Source of the DNA: an uncultured Dysgonomonas sp.
Lineage (GTDB): Bacteria; Bacteroidota; Bacteroidia; Bacteroidales; Dysgonomonadaceae
DNA length: 5,510 nucleotides
Reading direction: 5' to 3'
Assembly: GCA_945292135.1 (NCBI GenBank)
Contig: CALYRA010000123.1
Coordinates: 1 to 5,510, forward strand
Shown: one piece after another, positions 1 through 5,510 of the stretch
Numbering within the stretch: the stretch's first letter is position 1
Layout: each line of letters opens with the position of its first letter
The notes under the pieces: model-generated
What the model saw: only the letters and a program-made list of their open reading frames with translations
Told to the model about the DNA's origin: nothing
Database searches by the model: none
Position numbers and translations under genes: made by a program

Positions 1-695
1 CTATTGATGCTTCTGAAATTCAGATTTGGTCAGATGTTGATGTAATGCAAAATAATGACGCAAGATATGTGGAAAATACGAAGGTCATACGTCAGCTTAA
101 TTTCGATGAAGCAGCTGAACTGACATATTTTGGTTCGAAGATATTGCATCCATCTTCTATTTCTCCGGCTAAATTAGCTAATATACCTATAAAGCTAAAA
201 AATACAAATTCGGTAGATGATGATGGAACTTTGATTTCAAATGATATAGAACATAATGTAATTAAAGCTATCGCAGCGAAAGATGGTATAACCGCAATAA
301 AAATAAAATCGGGGCGAATGCTTTTGGCGCATGGCTTTTTGCGTAGGATTTTTGAAATTTTCGAGAATTATCAAACTTCAATTGACATGCTTACGACTTC
401 CGAAGTAGGGGTTTCTGTTACAATAGATAATAATCATAATCTGATAAATATTTTGGACGATTTGAAAAAGTACGGAACAGTAACAGTTGATAACGATATG
501 GTTATTATAGCCGTAGTAGGCGATTTGGATTGGGAGAATGTAAGTCTGGAATCTAAAATCCTTGACGCCGTCAAAGAGATTCCTATTAGAATGATTTCAT
601 ACGGAGGCAGTAACTATAATATTTCGATATTAGTAAAAAGTAAGGATAAAGAAAAAGCGCTTCAAATATTGAATAGTAAATTGTTTAATAATTAA
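1..695 (+). CDS. lysC: Aspartokinase (aspartate kinase), C-terminal part, 5' end outside window
   Basis: Catalyses ATP-dependent phosphorylation of L-aspartate, the first step towards lysine/diaminopimelate, threonine and methionine; cytoplasmic. The frame is open from position 3, upstream of the first ATG at 45, so this is the 3' part of a longer gene. About 230 codons are visible, roughly half of a monofunctional aspartokinase of about 440 residues. The visible part opens with the end of the kinase domain (IDASEIQIWSDVDVM, then FDEAAELTYFGSKILHP), which is diagnostic of the family. Two ACT domains follow. The first (about nt 280-450) has MLLAHGFL at 318-341 and TTSEV at 393-407, the segments that form the lysine effector site in E. 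coli LysC. The second runs from about nt 490 to the stop. E. coli Ser321 appears to be Ala here, while the Met, Phe, Leu, Ser and Asp positions look kept, so lysine feedback is likely but inferred. It precedes lysA by 21 nt, consistent with one operon. The lysC symbol rests on ACT type and neighbour; no homoserine dehydrogenase domain is fused. Confidence 0.95.
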   Translation, partial: IDASEIQIWSDVDVMQNNDARYVENTKVIRQLNFDEAAELTYFGSKILHPSSISPAKLANIPIKLKNTNSVDDDGTLISNDIEHNVIKAIAAKDGITAIKIKSGRMLLAHGFLRRIFEIFENYQTSIDMLTTSEVGVSVTIDNNHNLINILDDLKKYGTVTVDNDMVIIAVVGDLDWENVSLESKILDAVKEIPIRMISYGGSNYNISILVKSKDKEKALQILNSKLFNN

Positions 696-716
696 AAAAA
701 TAAATATACTCAGATA

Positions 717-1874
717 ATGGCAAAAGGAATTTTTCCTGTGGATAAATTTAAAGGTATTGAAACGCCTTTTTATTTTTATGATACAGATTTATTGAAAAAG
801 ACTTTGAAGACTGTAAAAGAACAAGTCAAAAAGTACGGATATGTTCAACATTATGCTATCAAAGCAAATGCAAATCAAAAAATTCTAAAAATGATTGCTT
901 CTGAAGGTTTTGGAGCTGATTGTGTTAGCGGCAATGAAATACAAGCGGCGATCGAAGCCGGTTTTCCTGCGTCTAAAATTGTATTTGCAGGAGTAGGTAA
1001 AACGGATAAAGAAATAAATCTGGCATTAGCTCTTAATATTTTCTGCTTTAATGTAGAATCACTTCCCGAGTTGGAAGTCATAAATGAGCTTGCCGGTAAA
1101 AAAGGAAAGATTGCACAAGTTGCGCTTCGTATTAACCCTAATGTTGACGCGCATACCCATGAATATATTACAACAGGTTTGAATGAAAATAAATTTGGTT
1201 TTAGCTTAAATCAGATAGAATCAGTAATTGAACGGTTACAGTCATTAAAAAACATACAATTAATAGGCATTCATTTTCATATAGGATCCCAAATAGAAGA
1301 TATTAAAGTATTTGAACCTTTGTGTGAACGTGTGAATGATCTTCAAAATTCTTTTGAAAAGAAAGGAATAAAGCTTGGCCATATAAATGTTGGAGGAGGT
1401 TTAGGAATTGATTATGAAAATCCAAACGCTAATCCAATGCCAGACTTTCAAGCATATTTTGAATTATTTCATAAGAATCTTAAATTGAGAGAAGGTCAAA
1501 TTCTTCATTTTGAATTAGGGAGATCTATTGTCGCTCAATGCGGAACTTTAATTACGCGTGTAGTTTATGTGAAGGAAGGTGAAATTAAAGAATTTGCAAT
1601 CGTAGACGCCGGAATGACCGACCTTATACGCCCTGCATTATATCAGGCTTATCATAAGGTGGAAAATATATCATCAAATTTACCGGGAAAAAAATATGAT
1701 GTCGTAGGTCCTATATGCGAATCATCTGACGTATTTGTGAAAGATTATGAGTTGAATGAAACGCACAGAGGAGATTTTATAGCGCTTCGCTCCGCCGGCG
1801 CCTATGGAGAGATAATGGCTTCACATTATAATTGCAGAGAAATACCTAACGCGTATTTTTCAGATAAAATTTAA
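717..1874 (+). CDS. lysA: Diaminopimelate decarboxylase
   Basis: PLP-dependent, cytoplasmic enzyme that decarboxylates meso-diaminopimelate to L-lysine, the last step of lysine synthesis. The 385 residues form a complete fold-type III (alanine-racemase-like) enzyme. The PLP Schiff-base lysine is Lys49 in HYAIKAN. Other family motifs are GADCVSG (66-72), HFHIGSQ (186-192), the phosphate-binding GGG (226-228), FELGR (265-269), GPICESSDVF (331-340, with Cys334 and Glu335 supplied across the dimer) and GAYGEIMAS (361-369, with the PLP-contacting Tyr363). The usual EPGR motif reads ELGR here; I recall the same in Bacteroides LysA, so it is probably a lineage trait, not damage. At 385 residues it is shorter than many LysA proteins (about 410-420), matching the compact Bacteroidales form. 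The ATG at 717 follows an A-rich stretch with no Shine-Dalgarno site, normal for Bacteroidota. It lies 21 nt after lysC, and a terminator follows 25 nt after its stop. Confidence 0.96.
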   Translation: MAKGIFPVDKFKGIETPFYFYDTDLLKKTLKTVKEQVKKYGYVQHYAIKANANQKILKMIASEGFGADCVSGNEIQAAIEAGFPASKIVFAGVGKTDKEINLALALNIFCFNVESLPELEVINELAGKKGKIAQVALRINPNVDAHTHEYITTGLNENKFGFSLNQIESVIERLQSLKNIQLIGIHFHIGSQIEDIKVFEPLCERVNDLQNSFEKKGIKLGHINVGGGLGIDYENPNANPMPDFQAYFELFHKNLKLREGQILHFELGRSIVAQCGTLITRVVYVKEGEIKEFAIVDAGMTDLIRPALYQAYHKVENISSNLPGKKYDVVGPICESSDVFVKDYELNETHRGDFIALRSAGAYGEIMASHYNCREIPNAYFSDKI

Positions 1875-1899
1875 AGGAATTTCAGATTCTAATATATTA

Positions 1900-1928
1900 A
1901 GGGTCATATTCTTATATGGCTCTTTTTT
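1900..1928 (+). terminator. Rho-independent terminator after lysA
   Basis: A 10-bp stem, AGGGTCATAT (1900-1909) with ATATGGCTCT (1914-1923), encloses a 4-nt loop TCTT. It contains two G-U wobbles, can add one A-T pair at the base, and runs directly into a T-tract at 1923-1928. It lies 25 nt past the lysA stop, in the right place to end the lysC-lysA transcript. The glycosyltransferase start codon follows only 27 nt after the T-tract, so any read-through would enter that gene. Confidence 0.8.
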
Positions 1929-1955
1929 GCTTAACTAACAGCTTAATATATCCAT

Positions 1956-3149
1956 ATGAATGAGTTTACAGAACAGTTGCAAATAATCTTTAATTTTACA
2001 ACAATAGAAATAATTCTTTTGTCTTTATTGGTACTAATACTTATAGTACAAATAATTTATTATTTTGGATATTATTGTATACCTCTTTCATATGCGAAAA
2101 AATACAAAGAAAAATATAATACAGAAGATACATTCGTTAACTTCACTCAATATCCTAAGGTTTCGATAATCGTTGAGTCTGAAAATGAAATGGAAAATCT
2201 TAAAGAATTGCTGGTATTATTATTATCTCAAGATTATCCCGATTATGAAGTTATTGTTATCAATAATGGATCAACTGATGAAACCGATTTATTATTGGAG
2301 AACTTGAAAAAAGAACATCCGAATCTATATAAGACATATTTGTCCCACTCAGGCGATAACGGCTTTGAATTTCGAAAATTAGCTTTAACACTTGGCGTAA
2401 AAGCGGCGAAAGGAGATATTGTTTTATTTACTGAAACATATTGTCGCCCTATATCGGATCAATGGGTACGTTCGATGGTTAAACCTATTCTCTCCGAAGA
2501 AGGTAAGGAGATCGTATTAGGATATTCCTATTATAATGAAAAAAAATGTTTGTTAGACCATGTAATCAGTTTTGACAATTTAATATTCGGATTACAATAT
2601 TTATCTTCTACAATAAAAGGGAGGCCTTATACTGGTTGTTTTAGGAATTTAGCCTTTAAAAAACATTTGTTTTATGATAACAAAGGTTTTGCTTCTCATT
2701 TATATTTGGATAATAGTGAAGAGGTATTTATCAATAAGATAGCAACGGGAGATAATACAACAGTATGTATAGAACAAGAAAGTTTTATAAATATAAAATA
2801 TGAAAGATATTCGCGTTGGAAAAAAATAAAAAAATCATATTCGGTAGCCAGATCATGCTTTAAAGGGAATATTGCAAATTTCTTTTCCGTAGAATTATTT
2901 TCTCGATTTTTATTTTATGGATTATTTTTAAGTTTGTTATTTATTAATATTATAAATGAAAATTGGGGAATAGTGGGCGTAACATCTTTCATTTTTGTAA
3001 TTAGGGAAACTTTTCAATTAATTATATTAAATAAAGCCGGTAAGTATTTTAAGACAGGTCAATTTTATCTTTTGCTACCTTTTTTAGATATAATTCAGCC
3101 AATCTATAATATGGTCTTTAAAACAAGACCTCGTAATGTAATACGCTAA
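1956..3149 (+). CDS. Membrane-bound family 2 glycosyltransferase
   Basis: Probably transfers a sugar from a nucleotide donor to a lipid-linked or growing envelope glycan, with its catalytic domain on the cytoplasmic face; donor and acceptor cannot be read from the sequence. Of 397 residues, an N-terminal hydrophobic helix spans about 16-40, a GT-A domain about 67-290, and hydrophobic segments about 312-333, 336-357 and 368-387, the last less clearly membrane-spanning. GT2 signatures are VSIIVESENEMENL (69-82), YEVIVINNGSTDET (97-110), KAAKGDIVLFTETYCRP (149-165), a GFASHLYL...SEEVFINKIA block (244-263) and RYSRW (284-288), which resembles the QxxRW-type motif. Several usual acidic residues are changed: the DDGSTD-type motif is NNGSTD, the DxD region reads TET and the late acidic motif is SEE. 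It may use an altered active site. Only 27 nt separate it from the upstream terminator, so its promoter may lie inside lysA or it may depend on read-through. It converges on the exosortase gene, 11 nt away. Confidence 0.87.
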   Translation: MNEFTEQLQIIFNFTTIEIILLSLLVLILIVQIIYYFGYYCIPLSYAKKYKEKYNTEDTFVNFTQYPKVSIIVESENEMENLKELLVLLLSQDYPDYEVIVINNGSTDETDLLLENLKKEHPNLYKTYLSHSGDNGFEFRKLALTLGVKAAKGDIVLFTETYCRPISDQWVRSMVKPILSEEGKEIVLGYSYYNEKKCLLDHVISFDNLIFGLQYLSSTIKGRPYTGCFRNLAFKKHLFYDNKGFASHLYLDNSEEVFINKIATGDNTTVCIEQESFINIKYERYSRWKKIKKSYSVARSCFKGNIANFFSVELFSRFLFYGLFLSLLFINIINENWGIVGVTSFIFVIRETFQLIILNKAGKYFKTGQFYLLLPFLDIIQPIYNMVFKTRPRNVIR

Positions 3150-3160
3150 GCTTTATTGTT

Positions 3161-3853
3161 TTAGATTACGGATTTTAGCTTTTGATAAGGTTTGTTGATC
3201 TTTTCTTCCCAAAATAACCATAAAATTAATATTACGCCATCATAATACAACCATGTGAATACATCTCTGTGAAATACATTAAACCAGTCTATATAAAATT
3301 GTTTATGACATTCTTCAGAGTTTATCCATGTTCTGTTATTATACCATTCATTCACTCCTATAAACCATTCGGGAAAAGGGTCTTTAACAATAATTGATAT
3401 AATTGATAGCCGCAGGATATTTATGCTCATCAGAATTATTAAAGTTGTGGGTATGAACCATAACTTCTTTTTTGTAGGTCCAAAATAGAATACCATGATA
3501 AACGTGAACATAAGAAGCTGTTTAAGACCTGTACATCCCCATATAATATCTATTGGAAAGTATTCATCTCTATTGAAATATAAAGTAACACCATTTCTAG
3601 TAAAATCATGATATCCCAATATCGAATTAACTATCCAGTGAACTGCTTTAGCAGTCCAAAGACATATTCCATTCGTATAACTCGTAAAATCCGTACCAAA
3701 GATTAACAATATAGATTCATCAGCTCCTTGTCTTATAAACAGTTTCCAAATAAAATCAAAAGCTAAAAATAGAATTATGAACCATATTATATCTTTGAAT
3801 GGTTTTAAAGTTTGTGGTAATACTTTATCAATGTAATTTTCAACTTGAAGCAT
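3161..3853 (-). CDS. Exosortase/archaeosortase-family transmembrane cysteine peptidase
   Basis: Members of this family are multi-pass inner-membrane transpeptidases that cleave a C-terminal sorting signal (PEP-CTERM type in Gram-negatives) and pass the protein to an envelope acceptor. The 230-residue product shows the expected triad in order: Cys107 in WGCTGLKQ, Arg148 in the N-x-x-R motif NILR (145-148), and His195 in FHRDVFTW. Hydrophobic segments lie near 21-40, 62-80, 111-125, 130-155 and 199-215, which fits the family's multi-pass topology with the active site towards the periplasm. The Arg-to-His stretch (about 149-194) is rich in Trp, Tyr and Phe and holds a second cysteine, Cys182. 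The length fits short, single-domain Bacteroidota forms rather than long exosortases with an extra C-terminal domain. I cannot assign a named subfamily. No substrate with a PEP-like motif, hydrophobic helix and basic tail is present in the window. The adjacent convergent glycosyltransferase suggests a link to a surface glycan. The start at 3853 precedes the first membrane helix without leaving an odd extension. Confidence 0.88.
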   Translation of the reverse strand: MLQVENYIDKVLPQTLKPFKDIIWFIILFLAFDFIWKLFIRQGADESILLIFGTDFTSYTNGICLWTAKAVHWIVNSILGYHDFTRNGVTLYFNRDEYFPIDIIWGCTGLKQLLMFTFIMVFYFGPTKKKLWFIPTTLIILMSINILRLSIISIIVKDPFPEWFIGVNEWYNNRTWINSEECHKQFYIDWFNVFHRDVFTWLYYDGVILILWLFWEEKINKPYQKLKSVI

Positions 3854-3941
3854 TTAATTAATACAAAAAATAAATGCGAAGTTATTAAAATAAAGTAATT
3901 AATCTTTTTATGATAAAAAAAATATGACATTTTAAACAAAC

Positions 3942-3974
3942 TTTCGATTTGCTGAGTTTTTTTAATTTACTTTG
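3942..3974 (+). promoter_or_regulatory. Candidate Bacteroidota-type promoter for the outer membrane protein gene
   Basis: The sequence TTACTTTG at 3967-3974, continuing as CAC, differs by one base from the Bacteroides -7 consensus TAnnTTTG and has the TTTGCA context often seen there. At the expected distance upstream lies TTTC (3942-3945), one mismatch from the -33 element TTTG. An exact TTTG at 3948-3951 is also present but too close, with 15 nt between elements. Transcription would begin near 3981 and give a leader of about 175 nt before the ATG at 4157. This rests on motif resemblance only. Confidence 0.45.
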
Positions 3975-4126
3975 CACAAAATTTATTCATTAATGTTTTT
4001 TTTAGATTTAATAATTTTCGGATAGGATAGTATACGAATTTTAAAACTATAAATAATAAATTGATGTTTTTTTTGTTTAATTAGATGAATATGAAAATCT
4101 ATTTTCTTGGAGAAAAAGGAATATGG

Positions 4127-4151
4127 ATTAATATCTAAACTGAATATTAAT
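4127..4151 (+). promoter_or_regulatory. Inverted repeat immediately upstream of the barrel gene's start codon
   Basis: A perfect 8-bp inverted repeat, ATTAATAT (4127-4134) and ATATTAAT (4144-4151), with a 9-nt loop, ends 5 nt before the ATG at 4157. All pairs are A-T, so an RNA hairpin would be weak, and it may instead be a protein-binding site or chance in AT-rich DNA. A competing pairing of CTAAA (4135-4139) with TTTAG (4151-4155) would also cover the bases just before the start codon. A 17-codon open frame (4085-4138, beginning MNMKIYFLG) stops inside the loop. A regulatory role is speculative. Confidence 0.25.
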
Positions 4152-4156
4152 TTAGG

Positions 4157-5473
4157 ATGCTTAAAAATAAAAAGTTTATTTTATTCGCCATTTTGGCTAC
4201 TATTATTAGTTCTTCTGCAGCTCAAACCAATTCTCCTTATAGTAGATATGGTTATGGAATATTAAGAGATCAGGCAGTCGGTCCATCGAAGGGTATGGGA
4301 GGAATTGGTTATGGATTGCGTCACAAACAAGGCGCTAATCCCATGAATCCGGCTTCGTATTCAAATGTAGATTCATTGACGTTTCTTTTTGATATAGGAG
4401 TTAATTATACTAATAATAAATTGAGCGAAAATGGAGTCAATCAAAATGATGATGGAGGAGGTTTAGAATATATTACAATGCTTTTTCCTGTCAGTAAACA
4501 TTTCGGTTTAAGTTTTGGGGTATTACCATATTCAACAGTCGGTTATTCGTTCGGCAGTCGAAAAGAATCCGGGAATGTTTCATATATACAATCTTATGAT
4601 GGATCGGGAGGATTAAGTCAGATATATGGTGGATTGGGTATAGAAACGCCTTTCAAAGGCTTATCAGTCGGTGCTAATATTTCCTATTTGTTTGGAAAAA
4701 TGAATCATACGAGAAGTCTTCCGACAATTGGCGTATCAGGTAGTTCCACTTCCATTGAAGAATCAGAGTTAAAACTTCGAACAGCTAAATTTGATATAGG
4801 TTTACAATATCAAACTCGATTATCTTCAAAAGATGTTTTGACTATAGGAGCTTTTTATTCACCAAAGATTAACTCAAAAGGAGATTACAGAAATACTCAA
4901 ATAACCATTGACCCCGATAAAAAGCCTTCCATTGCTGCAGGCGATACAATCAAAAATGTCAATTCTGAATTGCCTGCCACTTACGGAATAGGATTTTCAT
5001 TTGCTCGAAACCGTAATTTAGTTGTTGGGGCAGATATAACTTACCAAGAATGGGAAAAGGTAAAATTTCCATCTCAAATGGGTGATGGGCTTTCTGAATC
5101 TCAAAGATTTAATAATAGATGGAAATATGCTGCAGGTATTGAATATTCGATAGACCCGTACGATCGAAATTTCTTTAAAAAAATAAAATTCAGAGGCGGA
5201 TTTAATTATAGCAATTCCTATTTAAATGTTGGCTATAAAGATGGAGAAAATTTAGTTGGAAAAGGCTATAATGAATATGGGGCAACAATCGGATTAGGAC
5301 TCCCAATTAAAGATTCAGAAATGTATACAGGACGTACATCATATATTAATATAACATTTGAATATAAAAAAATCGATCCGAAGATCAAATCTATGATAAA
5401 AGAAGAATTCATAGGTATTTCGCTGGGAGTGAATATAAATGATCTATGGTTTGTTAAGCGCAAAATATATTAA
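4157..5473 (+). CDS. FadL/OmpP1-like outer membrane beta-barrel protein
   Basis: Predicted outer membrane barrel, perhaps a channel for hydrophobic compounds as in the FadL/OmpP1/TodX group; the substrate is unknown. The 438-residue product starts with a clear signal peptide: Lys residues at 3, 5 and 6, a hydrophobic core at 7-18, and a likely cut after SSSAA at residue 22, before QTNSPYS. The mature N-terminus carries NSPYSRYGYG (25-34), KGMGGIGYGLR (45-55) and NPMNPASYS (61-69). The NPA there resembles the hatch-domain NPA motif of FadL, and I recall this N-terminus from a conserved Bacteroides outer membrane protein. The rest alternates polar and hydrophobic residues in repeated beta-strands with Gly and aromatic girdles; ATYGIGF...LVVGADITYQEWEKV (274-302) is FadL-like. 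The chain ends in a strand closing on the aromatic Tyr438. The ATG at 4157 is the only one that places the signal peptide correctly. The next gene begins 16 nt after the stop, so they are probably co-transcribed. Confidence 0.82.
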   Translation: MLKNKKFILFAILATIISSSAAQTNSPYSRYGYGILRDQAVGPSKGMGGIGYGLRHKQGANPMNPASYSNVDSLTFLFDIGVNYTNNKLSENGVNQNDDGGGLEYITMLFPVSKHFGLSFGVLPYSTVGYSFGSRKESGNVSYIQSYDGSGGLSQIYGGLGIETPFKGLSVGANISYLFGKMNHTRSLPTIGVSGSSTSIEESELKLRTAKFDIGLQYQTRLSSKDVLTIGAFYSPKINSKGDYRNTQITIDPDKKPSIAAGDTIKNVNSELPATYGIGFSFARNRNLVVGADITYQEWEKVKFPSQMGDGLSESQRFNNRWKYAAGIEYSIDPYDRNFFKKIKFRGGFNYSNSYLNVGYKDGENLVGKGYNEYGATIGLGLPIKDSEMYTGRTSYINITFEYKKIDPKIKSMIKEEFIGISLGVNINDLWFVKRKIY

Positions 5474-5489
5474 ACATTGGTTTGCATTT

Positions 5490-5510
5490 ATGCTTAATTA
5501 TATGAGAAAG
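5490..5510 (+). CDS. Start of an unidentified rightward gene, cut by the window edge
   Basis: After the barrel gene stop there are 16 nt and then ATG at 5490, followed by an open frame to the window end that reads MLNYMRK. A second in-frame ATG at 5502 could be the true start, giving MRK. The basic beginning would suit a signal peptide or membrane anchor, but seven codons are too few to identify it. In Bacteroides, as I recall, genes beside this barrel family encode envelope or lipopolysaccharide-export (LptC-like) and TPR proteins, so such a product would not surprise; this is only a context guess. Confidence 0.4.

Larger units (their letters stand above)
3854..4156. other. 303-nt AT-rich divergent intergenic region
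   Basis: This region separates the leftward exosortase start from the rightward outer membrane protein start. It is strongly A/T-rich and contains long A and T runs, including ATG followed by eight T at both 3993-4003 and 4064-4074. It holds one plausible rightward promoter (about 3942-3974) and an inverted repeat just before the barrel gene (4127-4151). Only tiny open frames are present: 10, 6 and 17 codons on the plus strand, beginning at 3993, 4064 and 4085. None resembles a known peptide. No convincing leftward promoter, tRNA or known riboswitch was recognised. Confidence 0.7.

Noticed and set aside
875..1081. 68-codon minus-strand open frame inside lysA
   Set aside because: It lies wholly antisense to a clearly conserved enzyme gene and its translation has no recognisable domain; treated as a shadow frame.
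2994..3149. C-terminal end of the glycosyltransferase as an exosortase sorting signal
   Set aside because: Although it is hydrophobic with a basic end (TRPRNVIR), it is part of a multi-pass membrane domain, lacks a PEP-like motif, and the protein has no signal peptide for export of its main domain.
3854..3880. Possible leftward promoter for the exosortase, TATTTTTTG on the minus strand
   Set aside because: The spacing inside the motif is one base too long compared with TAnnTTTG, no matching -33 element was found, and it would leave almost no leader.
3805..3930. Minus-strand frame of about 41 codons overlapping the exosortase start (MSYFFYHKK...)
   Set aside because: It is out of frame with the exosortase and its Phe/Ile/Lys-rich translation is what AT-rich DNA gives by chance.
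3993..4074. Repeated ATG plus eight T at 3993-4003 and 4064-4074 as a functional direct repeat
   Set aside because: The shared part is mostly a homopolymer run in very AT-rich DNA, and the flanks do not match.
5266..5463. 65-codon minus-strand open frame inside the barrel gene
   Set aside because: It is antisense to the conserved 3' end of the outer membrane protein gene and has no recognisable features of its own.
1..5510. CRISPR array, insertion sequence, tRNA or phage genes
   Set aside because: No regularly spaced repeats, transposase or integrase motifs, terminal inverted repeats or tRNA-like cloverleaf was seen on reading both strands.

Overview
The window looks like chromosomal DNA from an AT-rich member of the Bacteroidota, most likely Bacteroidales. 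The reasons are the close resemblance of the lysine-pathway proteins and of the outer membrane protein to remembered Bacteroides-type sequences, A/T-rich start regions without Shine-Dalgarno sites, and one candidate TTTG-type promoter. The genus cannot be named from the sequence alone.

Layout. Positions 1-1874 hold the 3' half of an aspartokinase gene (lysC) followed 21 nt later by a complete diaminopimelate decarboxylase gene (lysA). These are the first enzyme of the aspartate pathway and the last enzyme of lysine synthesis, apparently in one transcript. A strong hairpin plus T-tract at 1900-1928 closes that unit. Only 27 nt later a membrane-bound family 2 glycosyltransferase gene begins (1956-3149, +). 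It meets, tail to tail with an 11-nt gap, an exosortase/archaeosortase-family membrane cysteine peptidase gene on the minus strand (3161-3853). A 303-nt very AT-rich intergenic region (3854-4156) separates the exosortase from a rightward gene for a FadL/OmpP1-like outer membrane beta-barrel (4157-5473). The first codons of another rightward gene appear at the right edge (5490-5510).

How the parts may work together. lysC and lysA form a coherent lysine/diaminopimelate (peptidoglycan precursor) module. The glycosyltransferase and the exosortase are both inner-membrane proteins and lie side by side. Exosortases are known to co-occur with glycosyltransferase or exopolysaccharide genes in other bacteria, so a shared role in making and attaching a surface glycan or glycoprotein is plausible, but this is inference. 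No protein in the window carries a recognisable exosortase sorting tail. The outer membrane barrel and the gene after it form a separate envelope unit.

The most notable points are the exosortase/glycosyltransferase pair, the loss of several usual acidic motif residues in the glycosyltransferase, and the long leader with a hairpin next to the barrel gene's start codon. No tRNA, rRNA, CRISPR array, insertion sequence or phage gene was seen.
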